Part shown: positions 1 through 9,509 of the stretch, piece after piece | Position numbering within the stretch: position 1 is the stretch's first letter | How the letters are laid out: every line of letters starts with the position of its first letter | Source of the DNA: Burkholderia diffusa | GTDB lineage: Bacteria; Pseudomonadota; Gammaproteobacteria; Burkholderiales; Burkholderiaceae | Length of the DNA stretch: 64,000 bases | Assembly (NCBI RefSeq): GCF_001718315.1 | Contig: NZ_CP013363.1 | Location: 930,001-994,000, forward strand | Direction of reading: 5' to 3' | The notes under the pieces: generated by a model | What the model saw: only the letters and a program-made list of their open reading frames with translations | What the model was told of the DNA's origin: nothing | Database searches by the model: none | Position numbers and translations under genes: made by a program

Positions 1-362
1 GGCGCTTCGTCGGCGGCGATGCGGCCCGGCTTCACCGTCGGTACGACGAAGCGGTGCTGCGCATCGGTGCCCGTCCCGACCCGTGCGAAACCCGTGAAAC
101 CGGACTTCGCGATGTCGCCCCGCGAGGTGGGATAGCGGCCCGCCGCGTCCACCTGCGTGAATTCGAGCACTGCGTCGCTGACGACGTTGCCATCGCCGTC
201 GAACACCTGTCCGACCAGCAGCATATGTTCGCCTTCGGCGTCCGGCGTGGCGATCGTCGGCGTGAACAGGCTCTTCAGATCGTAGTGGTACTGCTGCGGG
301 CACAGGCCGTAAGCGAAGTACGGGCCGACCGTTTGCGAAGGGGTTTGCTTCAGCGTCGTCAT
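1..362 (-). CDS. pcaG: Protocatechuate 3,4-dioxygenase alpha subunit (partial)
   Basis: This is the non-catalytic partner subunit of the intradiol ring-cleavage enzyme that opens protocatechuate to 3-carboxy-cis,cis-muconate in the beta-ketoadipate pathway, in the cytoplasm. On the minus strand translation begins ATG at 362 and reads MTTLKQTPSQTVGPYFAYGL, the typical alpha-subunit opening (TPSQTxGPYF). It runs in frame to the window edge, so the C-terminal part is missing. The start lies three bases after the pcaH stop codon, so the two subunits are co-transcribed in the order pcaH-pcaG. The iron ligands sit in the beta subunit in this family. Identity is firm; only the length is unknown. Confidence 0.93.
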   Translation of the reverse strand, partial: MTTLKQTPSQTVGPYFAYGLCPQQYHYDLKSLFTPTIATPDAEGEHMLLVGQVFDGDGNVVSDAVLEFTQVDAAGRYPTSRGDIAKSGFTGFARVGTGTDAQHRFVVPTVKPGRIAADEA

Positions 363-365
363 GGT

Positions 366-1073
366 TCAGCGCTCCATCGGGGTAGCGTCGCGGCCGCGCA
401 GCACGATGTCGAATTCGTAGCCGAGCGCATAGCCTTCTTCGGTGATGTCCATCGAGAAGCGCGAGATCAGGCGATCGCGCGCTGCTTCCGGTGTGCCCTG
501 GAAGATCGGGTCGTACGCGAGCAGCGGGTCGCCAGGGAAGTACATCTGCGTGACGAGGCGCGAGCCGAAGTAGTCGCCGAACAGCGAGAAATGGATGTGA
601 TTCGGGCGCCACGCGTTCGGATGGTTGCCCCACGGATAGGCGCCGGGCTTGATCGTCAGGAAGCGGTAGCGGCCTTCGGCGTCGGTCAGGCAGCGGCCGG
701 CGCCGAGGAAGTTCGGGTCGAGCGGCGCGTCGTGCTGGTCGACCTTGTGCACGTAGCGGCCGGCCGCGTTCGCCTGCCATACCTCGACGAGCGTGTTGCG
801 CACGGGCTTGCCGCCTTCGTCGAGCACGCGGCCGGTGACGACGATGCGCTCGCCGAGCGGCTCGCCGTTCTTCACGGCGTTCTTCGTCAGGTCGTGGTCG
901 AGCGCACCGAGATCCTCGGTGCCGTAGACAGGAGCGAACTGGTCGCGCAGCTTTTCCTTCAACGGGATCATCGGGCGCGTCGGGCCGCGCTTCACCGACG
1001 AACGGTACTCGGGGTGGACATACGCGGGATGCGACGGCCAGTCGCGCGGTGTGAGGATCGTGGGGGAATCCAT
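366..1073 (-). CDS. pcaH: Protocatechuate 3,4-dioxygenase beta subunit
   Basis: This is the catalytic, Fe(III)-binding subunit of protocatechuate 3,4-dioxygenase. It has 235 residues, the usual length. The family's iron ligands are all visible: Tyr107 (AAGRY), Tyr146 (GAYPW), His159 and His161 (RPNHIHF), with the conserved Arg156 just before. The N-terminal segment with MDSPTILTPRDW and PAY is typical of PcaH rather than of catechol or hydroxyquinol dioxygenases. It is first in a pcaHG operon transcribed away from pcaQ; the 320-bp gap to pcaQ holds two copies of a LysR-type operator. Induction by PcaQ with a beta-ketoadipate-pathway effector is known for the family and inferred here. Confidence 0.95.
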   Translation of the reverse strand: MDSPTILTPRDWPSHPAYVHPEYRSSVKRGPTRPMIPLKEKLRDQFAPVYGTEDLGALDHDLTKNAVKNGEPLGERIVVTGRVLDEGGKPVRNTLVEVWQANAAGRYVHKVDQHDAPLDPNFLGAGRCLTDAEGRYRFLTIKPGAYPWGNHPNAWRPNHIHFSLFGDYFGSRLVTQMYFPGDPLLAYDPIFQGTPEAARDRLISRFSMDITEEGYALGYEFDIVLRGRDATPMER

Positions 1074-1126
1074 CGGGCGTCTCCTGATAGGTATTTCGCG
1101 AAGTGGATGGCAAGACTTTAGCCAAG

Positions 1127-1181
1127 CCGGAAAGTTATGAAAAATGACCTTTTTTCGCGAATTGCATAACTATTCGTTATG
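1127..1181. promoter_or_regulatory. PcaQ-type operator, copy 1 (pcaH-proximal)
   Basis: First copy of a 55-bp element. It opens CCGGAAAGTTATG, and at 1165-1181 has CATAAC-TATTC-GTTATG, a perfect 6-bp inverted repeat containing the T-N11-A core of LysR-type sites. AGTTATG near its left end and CATAACT at 1165 form a second, longer-range inverted repeat. It lies 54-108 bp upstream of the pcaH start codon, a fitting place for activation. The known PcaQ motif in rhizobia (ATAACC-N4-GGTTAA) is similar. Binding is inferred. Confidence 0.6.
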
Positions 1182-1341
1182 TTTTGCGGCGCTGCATGCG
1201 GTGTCGTCGTCGGCACCGCTCGGCCAGAAGCGCGGCACCGCGTTGCCGATCACGAAATGGATCCGGGAACTGACCGGATTGTGACCGGATTCCACGCGCC
1301 GCGGCGTCATGCGTGCCATCGTGCCGAGTGCTTGGGCCTTT

Positions 1342-1396
1342 CCGGAAAGTTATGCAAAATGGCATTTCATCACCACTCGCATAACTGCTCGTTATG
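1342..1396. promoter_or_regulatory. PcaQ-type operator, copy 2 (overlaps pcaQ start)
   Basis: Second copy of the 55-bp element, with the same internal spacing as the copy at 1127: CCGGAAAGTTATG at the left end and CATAAC-TGCTC-GTTATG at 1380-1396. The final ATG of the repeat is the pcaQ start codon (1394), so a protein bound here would cover the translation start and the early transcribed region. This suggests negative autoregulation. No Shine-Dalgarno sequence is visible before that start. Confidence 0.55.
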
Positions 1397-2380
1397 AATA
1401 ACCGTATTGCCGACGGCCGCGTCAAGTTCAGGCACCTGCAGTGTTTTCTCGCGGTCGCACAACTGGGCGGTGTGCAGAAGGCGGCCGAAAGCCTGTCGAT
1501 TACGCAGCCGGCCGTGTCCAAGACGATCGCCGAACTCGAGTCGATCCTCGGCGTGAAGTTGTTCGAACGGGGGCGGCACGGCGCGCAGCCGACGCGCGAA
1601 GCGCAACTGTTCATCCCGCATGCGAACGCGTGCGTGCTGGCGCTGCGGCAGGGCGTCGGTCTGCTCGCGCGCGAGGGCGGCGCGGCTGCGGCGACGCTCG
1701 AAATCGGCATGCTGCCGACGGTTGCGGCATCGCTTGCGCCCGCGCTGATGAAGGCTTTGACCGCACGCTGGCCGCGCATCGTGGTGCGGATCGCGACGGC
1801 CGCGAATGCCGAGCTGCTGGAGCGTCTGAAGGCCGGGGCGATCGAATGCGCGATCGGGCGTCTGTCGGAGCCGGAGCGGATGATCGGGCTCGCGTTCGAG
1901 CAGCTGTACAACGAACCGCTCGTCGCGGTCGTGCGCGCCGGACATCCGCTGCTGGCGAGCGCCGCGCCGGCTGCCGAACTTGCGCGCTACCCGGTCGTGC
2001 TGCCGCCGTTCGGCACGCTGATCCGCCAGTCGGCCGAGCAACTGCTTGGCGCGTGCGGCGCGCCGCCGCTGGATTCGTTCATCGAGGTGCTGTCGGTGTC
2101 GGTCGCGCGCGCGCTTGCGCTCGAGAACGACGCCGTGTGGTTCGTGCCGCTCTATGCGGCCGAATACGACCTGTCGGCCGGCGCACTCGCGCGCCTGCCG
2201 CTGCCGTCCGCGGGCACCGACGAGCCGGTCGGCCTTGTGCTGCGTACCGATGCACAACCGTCACCCGTCGCGCGGACGTTGATCGACGCCGTGCGCGACA
2301 TCGCGCAGGCGCGGTTCGGCGATGCGCATACCCGTCGCGCGCCGCGCAGTGCGCGCAAGCCGGCGGGCCGCGCGCGCTGA
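1394..2380 (+). CDS. pcaQ: LysR-type regulator of protocatechuate degradation
   Basis: Transcriptional activator of the pca genes, 328 residues. The N-terminal winged helix-turn-helix (about residues 13-70) contains the PcaQ-like run RVKFRHLQCFLAVAQLG and AAESLSITQPAVSKTIAELE. The rest is a LysR substrate-binding domain (about 95-300). The C-terminal 25 residues are Arg/Ala-rich and probably disordered. It is divergent from pcaHG, the usual arrangement. The start at 1394 gives the family's expected N-terminus (MNNRIADGRVKFRHLQ) although no ribosome-binding site precedes it. Its own start codon sits inside a copy of its predicted operator, so autoregulation is likely. Effectors in homologues are beta-carboxy-muconate-type intermediates. 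Confidence 0.92.
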   Translation: MNNRIADGRVKFRHLQCFLAVAQLGGVQKAAESLSITQPAVSKTIAELESILGVKLFERGRHGAQPTREAQLFIPHANACVLALRQGVGLLAREGGAAAATLEIGMLPTVAASLAPALMKALTARWPRIVVRIATAANAELLERLKAGAIECAIGRLSEPERMIGLAFEQLYNEPLVAVVRAGHPLLASAAPAAELARYPVVLPPFGTLIRQSAEQLLGACGAPPLDSFIEVLSVSVARALALENDAVWFVPLYAAEYDLSAGALARLPLPSAGTDEPVGLVLRTDAQPSPVARTLIDAVRDIAQARFGDAHTRRAPRSARKPAGRAR

Positions 2381-2474
2381 AACGCCGGGTAGAACGCGTG
2401 CGGGCGGTGTCCGGCCCGCTGTTCCTTTACCGCCATTCCGTTAGCCGTTCGGTCAGTAGCGGGCGTCGTCATGC

Positions 2475-2503
2475 TTGGCATATCGTATCGTTTTTGGTAC
2501 GCT
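2475..2503 (+). promoter_or_regulatory. Possible promoter/operator of the toxin-antitoxin pair
   Basis: TTGGCA at 2475 and TACGCT at 2498 are 17 bp apart, which fits a weak sigma70 promoter, with the toxin ATG at 2517. The spacer holds a tandem TATCG repeat and the near-palindrome GTATCG-N6-GTACG, a plausible antitoxin-binding site. The -10 match is poor, so this is tentative. Confidence 0.3.
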
Positions 2504-2516
2504 CGATGACACGACG

Positions 2517-2951
2517 ATGGCGAGACAGCAGATTCAGATCACGCTCGGCGTGCGGTTCTTCCGCACCGCGCGTGGTAACGAGCCGGTGCGCGAATGGCTC
2601 AAGGCGCTCGGGCAGCTCGAGCGCAGGGTGATCGGCGAAGAGATCAAGACGGTTCAACTCGGCTGGCCGCTCGGCATGCCGCTGGTCCGGAAGATGTCTG
2701 CTGATCTTTGGGAAATCCGCGTGATGCTGCCGCGGCGAAGTGCGCGCGTGCTGTTCACGGTCGTCGGCGACACGATGGTGCTGCTGCATGCGTTCTTCAA
2801 GCAATCGCAGGCCACGCCGTCCGACGATCTCGACGCGACCGTCAGCGCGGCTGAAAGCGCTGACACGCGCCATCTGAATTTCCCCGGCGGCGCCGCCACA
2901 TGCGATCGGCGATGTGCCGGCCGGCAACGCCATGCACTGGAGTACCCATGA
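2517..2951 (+). CDS. RelE/HigB-family toxin (phage Gp49-like, COG4679 type)
   Basis: Probable mRNA interferase of a type II toxin-antitoxin module, 144 residues from ATG 2517 (MARQQIQITLGVRFF). The core ITLGVRFFRTARGNEPVREWLKAL...LVRKMSADLWEIRV...RVLFTVVGDTMVLLHAFFKQ is characteristic of the Gp49/HigB-like fold: a 'PVREWL' helix, 'LWEIR' strand and 'LLHAFFKKS'-like strand. The C-terminal 45 residues do not resemble the family and may be a strain-specific extension. The toxin gene comes first and its TGA overlaps the downstream ATG (ATGA at 2948), the HigBA-type order. An upstream in-frame ATG at 2471 exists only in another reading register, so 2517 is preferred. Confidence 0.75.
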   Translation: MARQQIQITLGVRFFRTARGNEPVREWLKALGQLERRVIGEEIKTVQLGWPLGMPLVRKMSADLWEIRVMLPRRSARVLFTVVGDTMVLLHAFFKQSQATPSDDLDATVSAAESADTRHLNFPGGAATCDRRCAGRQRHALEYP

Positions 2952-3244
2952 CGACCACGAACAACCCGCATATCGGCAGCGACTTCGACACTTTCCTCGA
3001 GGACGAAGGGCACCTCGAAGCGGCCACCGCCACCGCGATCAAGCGCGTGATCGCGTGGCAGATCGGGCAGGAAATGAAGGCGCAGCACATCACGAAAACC
3101 GCGATGGCCGCGCGGATGAAGACCAGCCGCGCCGCGCTCAACCGGCTGCTCGACGAAACCGATACGAGCCTCACGCTCGCGACGCTGGCGAGCGCCGCCA
3201 CCGCGCTTGGCAAGCGGCTCAGCTTCGAGCTCGTGCCGGCCTGA
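2948..3244 (+). CDS. XRE-family antitoxin (HigA-like)
   Basis: Small DNA-binding antitoxin, 98 residues. Residues about 35-90 form a helix-turn-helix: ITKTAMAARMKTSRAALNRLLD followed by TLATLASAATALGKRL, the pattern of COG5606/HigA-2 antitoxins that pair with Gp49-like toxins. The N-terminal half (NNPHIGSDFDTFLEDEG) is the part expected to contact the toxin. It overlaps the toxin stop by four bases, so translation is coupled. It probably represses the pair's own promoter. No other mobile-element gene is adjacent, so mobility is not evident. Confidence 0.78.
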   Translation: MTTTNNPHIGSDFDTFLEDEGHLEAATATAIKRVIAWQIGQEMKAQHITKTAMAARMKTSRAALNRLLDETDTSLTLATLASAATALGKRLSFELVPA

Positions 3245-3328
3245 CGAGCCGGGCGAAACGGTGCACGGCAGGCCGGCGCATCGCGGCGAACGGCTCACGA
3301 GCGTCCGCGCACGGGCAGCGGCGCGCGA

Positions 3329-4603
3329 TCACGTGCGCTGCCCGGCTATCCGCAGATACAGCAGCGCACCGCCCGCGAGCAGCAGCGGGCACAGGAAATA
3401 CCAACCGGTCGTCAGGAAAAGCCCGGCGACGGCAACCAGCGAAATCCACGCGCAGCGATACGCGATGCCGCCGCGCGGCAGCAGTTTCAGCGCGGCGGCC
3501 GCGCCGAGCCCGTACACCATCACGAAGCATCCGGACGTGACGAGCACGAGCGGCTTCGGCCCGACGTCCGAGAGCGTCGTCGCGGCCAGCGCGACGGCCG
3601 CCAGTATCGCGATCGCGCCGAGACTGCGGCGGGGCACCCCGCCTACCTGACTACCCTGCGCGAGCCACGCAGGCAGTGCGCCGTCGCGCCCGAGCGCCGC
3701 GCCGAGCTTGGCCGCGCCCGCGAAATACGCATTCATCGTGCCGAGCGTGAGCAGCAATGCAGCCGCGGCAGCCAGGACCTGCGCATGACCACCGATGCCG
3801 CCCGCGATCAGTTCCGCGAGCGGCGCGCCGGACGCGCCGGCCGACGGCCCGAGCACCGTCACGCTCGCGGCCGCGACCGACAGATACAGGAAGCCGACGA
3901 CCACGACTGCGATACCGGCCGAGCGCGGCATGTCGTGCGCGGGCCGGCGGAATTCTGCCGCGAGGTGCGTGATCGCTTCCCAGCCCGCGAAGCTCCACAC
4001 GAGCAGTGCGGCGGCTTGGCCGACCGCGAGCCACCCGTGCGGCGCAAACGGATGCAGGTTGGCCGTGCGTGCATGTGGTGCGGATGCGAGCACGGCGGCC
4101 AGCAGCAGCGCGACGAGCAACGCCGACAGCACGAGCTGCATGCGCCCCGACACCGTGACGCCGAACGCATTCGCGGCCGACACCGTCGCGATCAGCGCGG
4201 CAGCCGTGACGATGACGGTCGCGTGCCCGCCGCCCGTGACGGCCGCGACATACGCGCCACCGAACATCGCGGCGGCCGGCGCACCGGCCGGCACCGCGAA
4301 ATAGAAACACCAGCCGACGATCGCCGCGGCCTTCGGCCCGAATGCGCGTCGCGCATAGGTCGATACGCCGCCTGCGTCCGGATAGCGTGCGCCGAGTGCG
4401 GCGAAGGTGGCCGCAAGCGGCCCCGACAGCACGACGAGCGCGGCCCACGCAAGCAGCGACGCAGGGCCCGCGACCTCGGCGGCGAGCGCCGGCAACGCAA
4501 TGACGCCGGTGCCGAGCACCGCGCCGATATACAACGCGGCACCCTGGAAAATCGTCAGTGAGCCACCGTGATGAGCAGCGGGCGAATCGGCATGCGAGGA
4601 CAT
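3329..4603 (-). CDS. APC-superfamily amino-acid transporter, YjeH-like
   Basis: Inner-membrane permease of 424 residues with about 12 hydrophobic segments. The first segment carries LYIGAVLGTGVIALPALAA, the glycine-rich unwound helix of APC transporters, followed by GARYPDAGGVSTYARRAFG, which closely follows E. coli YjeH (exporter of methionine and branched-chain amino acids, 418 residues). This supports an exporter or low-affinity exchanger role rather than high-affinity uptake, but the substrate is inferred. It stands alone, convergent with the toxin-antitoxin pair and separated from the downstream helicase gene by 131 bp, which could allow read-through. Confidence 0.75.
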   Translation of the reverse strand: MSSHADSPAAHHGGSLTIFQGAALYIGAVLGTGVIALPALAAEVAGPASLLAWAALVVLSGPLAATFAALGARYPDAGGVSTYARRAFGPKAAAIVGWCFYFAVPAGAPAAAMFGGAYVAAVTGGGHATVIVTAAALIATVSAANAFGVTVSGRMQLVLSALLVALLLAAVLASAPHARTANLHPFAPHGWLAVGQAAALLVWSFAGWEAITHLAAEFRRPAHDMPRSAGIAVVVVGFLYLSVAAASVTVLGPSAGASGAPLAELIAGGIGGHAQVLAAAAALLLTLGTMNAYFAGAAKLGAALGRDGALPAWLAQGSQVGGVPRRSLGAIAILAAVALAATTLSDVGPKPLVLVTSGCFVMVYGLGAAAALKLLPRGGIAYRCAWISLVAVAGLFLTTGWYFLCPLLLAGGALLYLRIAGQRT

Positions 4604-4734
4604 GAAGGGCAGTCTCCGAAAGGCTTGTTCTGGGCGCGGTCGGCCGCGCTGTGAATCGCTCGATGCTACCCGAACGGGCGCGGCGATGCGACGCGGCGTT
4701 CAGTAGTCCGCGACGTGCGGCGTGTCAGCCGACG

Positions 4735-7700
4735 TCAGTAGCGGCGTGCGAGCCGCAGCCGCGCATCCTCGCGTGCGGCGGGCGACAGGTCGGGCACGTA
4801 GTGGAACGTGCCGGACACGAGCGACGCAACCGGCACGCCGTCGCGGAACAGCACGCGATTGCCGGCCAGCGCCGGCACCTTGTCGCCGGGCAACAACGTG
4901 CCGGCAAGGTTCAGCGGATCGGCGCCCGTCACGCACACGAACTGGCCGTCGCCCGGTTGGCGACGCAGTTCGCGCAGGATCGGGATCGCTTCCGGCAGCG
5001 CGAATTGCTCGCCCGCGAGCCCCGCGACGAAGCGTCCGCCGCGAATCTCGCCGCGCGCTTCGAGACGTTGCAGCACGCGCACGAGTTCACGCCAGCTGGG
5101 CAGCCAGTCGGCCTCGCGTTCGAGCAGCCGCCAGAACACCACGCCATAGCGGCGCAGCAACGTCCAGGCGATATGTTCGAGTGCGTCGGGGTCTGTCGCG
5201 GCTGCGCCGCGCTTCAGTACGGGCGCTTCGTCCGGTACCGAAGCGCGTTGCACGAGCGCCCAGCGGCCGGCGTCGTCCATTCCGCCGATCAGCGCGCCGC
5301 CGCGCCGCGTGCGCGGCGCATACGTCGCGCCGCGCTTGACCGCGGGCTTCAACAGTGCGCGCAGTCCGGCGAAGCTGTCCGCATTCACGAGGCCGGCCGA
5401 CACGAGTTCACCGAGCGCCTGTTCGAGCTCGACGGGCAGCATGTGCAGTTCGTCGAGCAGTGCGTCGAAGAACATCGCACCATGCGCGGCGAGCGCGTCA
5501 CGCACCTGCGTTGCACGCGCGGACAGCGCCGGTTGCGCGTCCGGGTCGCGCAGCGCCTGCCATGCACCGAGGTGGCGGCGCGGCAGCAGCACGACCGGCG
5601 TCGTTTTCACGGGGGTGCCGGCCGCGCGGGCCGGGGCGCCGATTCGGGTCCACACGAGCTTGCCCGAGCGGCACAGCTCGTCGAGACCGCCTGCCGTGTA
5701 GTCGGTCAGGCGCGCGGGCAGCAGCGCGTCTTCCCATGCGCTCGCTGCGGCTTCATAGCCTTCGAGCTGCTCGACGACGGCAGCGAGCGCGTCGCGGCCC
5801 GTGCCGCGCGTGTCGGGTGTCAGGTGCTGCCAGTGGAACAGGAAGCGCATGAAATCGGCGCGCTCGACCGGTTCGATCTCGCGGCGCAACCGCTTGACTG
5901 TGTAGCGATGAATGCGCGCGAGCAGATGGCGTTCGCACCATTCGTCGGCCGTTGCGCCCGGCGTGAAGCGGCCGCGCATCACGTAGCCCTCGCGCTCCAG
6001 TGCCGCGAGCGCGGTCACGATTGCCGCGACCGGCAGGCCGAGCGGCTGCGCGATCGCGTCGAGCGTCGACGGCCCGAAGCCGGTAAGCCGCGCGCGGATC
6101 ACGTCGACGAGCGCGGCGTCGGCTTCCCATGGCTGCGCGCAGGCGGCGGGCACCTTCAGCGCGGGTGCGACGCGTGCGTCGGGGTGCAGCGCGCGCATGC
6201 AGACCAGCCGTTCGACCGGCACCCACAGCGCGGCGCCGTCCGGCGTGACGAGTTTCGTCGCGCGGCGGCGTTCGGCCAGTTCCGCGAGCCGCTCGGGCCA
6301 GCCTTCGTGCGCATGCGCTTCGTTGTCGGCGACGCAGGCGAGCGTGAGCAGTGCATCGTGCATTTCGTCGGCGTCGCGCACGAGCGGCCATGCTTCGTCG
6401 CGCACCGCGTCGATCGCGTCGGCGTCGAGCGCACCGAGATCATCGGCCGATTCGGGATCGCTCCAGCGGCGCGATTGCACGGCCTGCGTGCGGCGCTCCT
6501 CGAGCGGCGCGTCGTCGAGGAACGCGTAGGGTTTCGCGTTCAGGATCTCGGCCGCGAGCGGCGACGGCGCGGGCAAGTCGCGCGCGATCAGCTCTATCGC
6601 GCCGCTTTCGATCCGGCGCAGCAGCGCGAGCCAGCCTTCGGTATCCATCGCATCGTGCAGGCAATCGTCGAGGGTCTGGTCGACGAGCGGATGATGCGGG
6701 ATCTCGCGTTCGCCGACGATGTTCTCGAGGCACGCGACCTGATCGGGGAACACGGTCGCGAGCAGGTCCTCGCTCTTCATCCGCTGCAGCTGCGGCGCGG
6801 TGCGCCGGCCGCCGGTGAAGCGCGGCAGCGCGAGTGCGGTCGTCGCGTTCCAGCGCCAGCGCACGCCGAACATCGGCGCGTCGAGCAGTGCCTGAACCAG
6901 CACGTGCTCGGCGCTGGCCGAGCGGAGGTAGCGCCACACTTCGTCGAGCGCGAAGCTGTGCGCGAGCGACAGCGACAGAATGATTGCGTCGTCGGTCGCG
7001 GCGGCCTGCAGCTCGAAGTTGAAACTGCGGCAGAAGCGCTTGCGCAGCGCGAGCCCCCACGCGCGGTTGATGCGGCTGCCGAACGGCGAATGGATCACCA
7101 GCTGCGTGCCGCCCGATTCGTCGAAGAAGCGCTCCATCACGAGCGTGTCCTGCGTTGGCAGCGCGCCGAGCGCCGCGCGCGTGCGCGCGAGGTAGTCGGC
7201 GATCTGGCGGGCCGCATCGGGCGACAGATGGAGATCGTCGACGAGCCAGCGCAGCGCCGGCGTGAGGCGGCTTTCGGTCGGGCCGACCGCGGTGCCGACG
7301 GCATCGTTGCGCGAATCGGTGGCGGCACGGGTTTGCGCCGCTTGCCCGGCGTTGCCGCGCGCGCCCGTCTTGCCGGCCACGTCGCTGCTCGCACGCTTGC
7401 GTCCAGTGGCCTCCGCGTGCCGATCACCTTCGGCGAACAGCCCGTCGAGCCGCGCGCGCAGCCGTCCGACCGCGGCCGACAATTCGTCGCTGCGCCCGGG
7501 CGCCTCACCGAGCCAGAACGGAATGCTCGGCGACTGGCCTTGCGCGTCCTCGACGCGCACGCGGCCCGTTTCCACGCGAATGATCCGGTACGACTGGTTG
7601 CCGAGCTGGAACACGTCGCCCGCGAGGCTCTCGATCGCGAAATCCTCGTTGACGGTGCCAACCTGGATCCCCTGCGGTTCGAGCAGCACCGCGTAGTCGG

Positions 7701-9231
7701 CCATGTCGGGAATCGTGCCGCCTGACGTCGTCGCGGTCATCATCGCGTTGCGGCGCCCGCGCACCGTGCTGCCGACCACGTCGCGATGCAGATACGCGCC
7801 GCGCACGCCGCGGCGGCTCGTGAAGCCTTCGGCGAGCATTTTCATCACATCGTCGAAGCGTTCGCGCGGCAAGCTCGCGTACGGCGCCGCGTGCGTGAAG
7901 CTCGCGTACAGCGCGTCCTCCTGCCATTCCGCGCAGGCGACTTCGGCGACGATCTGCTGCGCGAGCACGTCGAGCGGCGCTTCCGGAATCCGCAATGCGT
8001 CGAGCTCGCCGCGTTGCACGCAATCGAGCAGCGCCGCGCATTCGACCAGCTCGTCGCGCGACAGCGGGAACAGGCGGCCCTTCGGCACGCCGCCGACATG
8101 ATGCCCCGAGCGGCCGACGCGCTGCAGGAACGGCGCGATCCCGCGCGGCGAGCCGACCTGGCATACGAGATCGACGTCGCCGATGTCGATGCCGAGTTCG
8201 AGCGATGCGGTCGCGACCAGCAACTTCAGATCGCCGCGCTTGAGCCGCTGTTCGGCTTCGAAGCGATGCTCCTTCGCGAGACTGCCGTGGTGCGCGGCGA
8301 TCGCGTCCTTGCCGAGACGGTCGGCGAGATGGCGCGCCATGCGCTCGGCGGTGCGCCGCGTGTTCACGAACACCAGCGTCGTGCGATGCGCGGCGGCGAG
8401 CGCCGCGATCCGGTCGTAGACCTGTTCCCATACGTCGGTTGCCATCACCGGCTCGAGCGGCACGTTCGGCAGTTCGAGCGCAAGGTCGCGTTCGCGCGTG
8501 TGGCCCGTGTCGACGATCGTGCAGTCGCGCGGCGCATCGGCCGGGCCGCCGACCAGGAAGCGCGCGACCGCGTCGATCGGTTTCTGCGTGGCCGACAACC
8601 CGATGCGCGGCAGCGCATGACCCGTCAACGCGTCGAGGCGTTCCAGCGACAGTGCGAGGTGGCTGCCGCGCTTGGACGACGCCAGTGCGTGAATCTCGTC
8701 GACGATCACCGAACGCACGTTCGACAGCATCTGCCGCCCCGACGTGGACGACAGCAGCACATACAGCGATTCGGGCGTCGTCACGAGGATGTGCGGCGCG
8801 CGCTTGCGCAGCGCCGCGCGCTCGGCCTGCGTGGTGTCGCCGGTGCGTACGGCGGTGCGGATCGCCGGCACCGGCAGGCCGAGTTGCGCGAGCGACTCGG
8901 CGATGCCGGCAAGCGGCGCGTCGAGGTTCACGTGGATGTCGTTCGACAGCGCCTTCAGCGGCGACACGTAGACGACGAGCGTCGTGTCGGGCAGCGCACC
9001 GTCGTGCGCGAGCGCATCGCGCACGAGGTCGTCGAGCGCGCACAGAAACCCGGTGAGCGTCTTGCCGGAGCCGGTCGGCGCGGCGACCAGTGTCGACCGA
9101 CCGGCCTTGATGTGCGGCCACGCGAGCGCCTGCGCGCCGGTCGGCGCGGAAAAGGTACGGCGGAACCACGCGGCGACGGCCGGGTGGAACACGTCGAGCG
9201 CATTGGCAGGGCGGGTGGCTGTGACGTCCAT
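4735..9231 (-). CDS. lhr: Lhr-type large ATP-dependent helicase
   Basis: Superfamily 2 3'-5' DNA/RNA helicase of 1498 residues, close to E. coli Lhr (about 1540). The first 450 residues hold the helicase core: motif I APTGSGKT, motif Ia SPLKAL, motif II DEIH (IVDEIHALA), motif III SAT (LSATQKP), then the second RecA domain with [14 protein letters not shown] and QRVGRSGH (motif VI). The following roughly 1000 residues are the winged-helix and C-terminal extension typical of bacterial Lhr. In other bacteria Lhr acts in DNA repair, often beside an exonuclease or nuclease gene; none is adjacent here. The 160-odd residues around 600-650 are low-complexity and may be a linker. Several long opposite-strand frames in this interval are artefacts of high GC3. 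Confidence 0.9.
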   Translation of the reverse strand: MDVTATRPANALDVFHPAVAAWFRRTFSAPTGAQALAWPHIKAGRSTLVAAPTGSGKTLTGFLCALDDLVRDALAHDGALPDTTLVVYVSPLKALSNDIHVNLDAPLAGIAESLAQLGLPVPAIRTAVRTGDTTQAERAALRKRAPHILVTTPESLYVLLSSTSGRQMLSNVRSVIVDEIHALASSKRGSHLALSLERLDALTGHALPRIGLSATQKPIDAVARFLVGGPADAPRDCTIVDTGHTRERDLALELPNVPLEPVMATDVWEQVYDRIAALAAAHRTTLVFVNTRRTAERMARHLADRLGKDAIAAHHGSLAKEHRFEAEQRLKRGDLKLLVATASLELGIDIGDVDLVCQVGSPRGIAPFLQRVGRSGHHVGGVPKGRLFPLSRDELVECAALLDCVQRGELDALRIPEAPLDVLAQQIVAEVACAEWQEDALYASFTHAAPYASLPRERFDDVMKMLAEGFTSRRGVRGAYLHRDVVGSTVRGRRNAMMTATTSGGTIPDMADYAVLLEPQGIQVGTVNEDFAIESLAGDVFQLGNQSYRIIRVETGRVRVEDAQGQSPSIPFWLGEAPGRSDELSAAVGRLRARLDGLFAEGDRHAEATGRKRASSDVAGKTGARGNAGQAAQTRAATDSRNDAVGTAVGPTESRLTPALRWLVDDLHLSPDAARQIADYLARTRAALGALPTQDTLVMERFFDESGGTQLVIHSPFGSRINRAWGLALRKRFCRSFNFELQAAATDDAIILSLSLAHSFALDEVWRYLRSASAEHVLVQALLDAPMFGVRWRWNATTALALPRFTGGRRTAPQLQRMKSEDLLATVFPDQVACLENIVGEREIPHHPLVDQTLDDCLHDAMDTEGWLALLRRIESGAIELIARDLPAPSPLAAEILNAKPYAFLDDAPLEERRTQAVQSRRWSDPESADDLGALDADAIDAVRDEAWPLVRDADEMHDALLTLACVADNEAHAHEGWPERLAELAERRRATKLVTPDGAALWVPVERLVCMRALHPDARVAPALKVPAACAQPWEADAALVDVIRARLTGFGPSTLDAIAQPLGLPVAAIVTALAALEREGYVMRGRFTPGATADEWCERHLLARIHRYTVKRLRREIEPVERADFMRFLFHWQHLTPDTRGTGRDALAAVVEQLEGYEAAASAWEDALLPARLTDYTAGGLDELCRSGKLVWTRIGAPARAAGTPVKTTPVVLLPRRHLGAWQALRDPDAQPALSARATQVRDALAAHGAMFFDALLDELHMLPVELEQALGELVSAGLVNADSFAGLRALLKPAVKRGATYAPRTRRGGALIGGMDDAGRWALVQRASVPDEAPVLKRGAAATDPDALEHIAWTLLRRYGVVFWRLLEREADWLPSWRELVRVLQRLEARGEIRGGRFVAGLAGEQFALPEAIPILRELRRQPGDGQFVCVTGADPLNLAGTLLPGDKVPALAGNRVLFRDGVPVASLVSGTFHYVPDLSPAAREDARLRLARRY

Positions 9232-9509
9232 CGGAGCGTTGAATTGGGGAGCGAGCGCGCGGGCGGCGCGCGAATCGTCAGTGTGCCAGACGCCGCGTGT
9301 GCGTGCCGGACACCGCAGGCGGGGAGCGCGCGCGTCGGAGATTCAGATGAGGTGCGGTGCCGACATTTCAACGGGCGGGCGCGCGAAACGACACCCGCTC
9401 GGTCACGGGTGCCGGATCGCGACAGGATGGGCGTTACGCTCGACGTGGGTCGGCGCGGTTGCGCGGCTCGATCCGACGGTCACACGCAACTGCATTCGAC
9501 TGTACGCAG

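Noticed and set aside
4651..7725. 1024-codon open frame on the + strand
   Set aside because: It mirrors the Lhr helicase on the opposite strand. Its composition (Arg/Ala/His-rich, no domain) is that of a GC3-driven antisense frame, while the minus frame has all helicase motifs.
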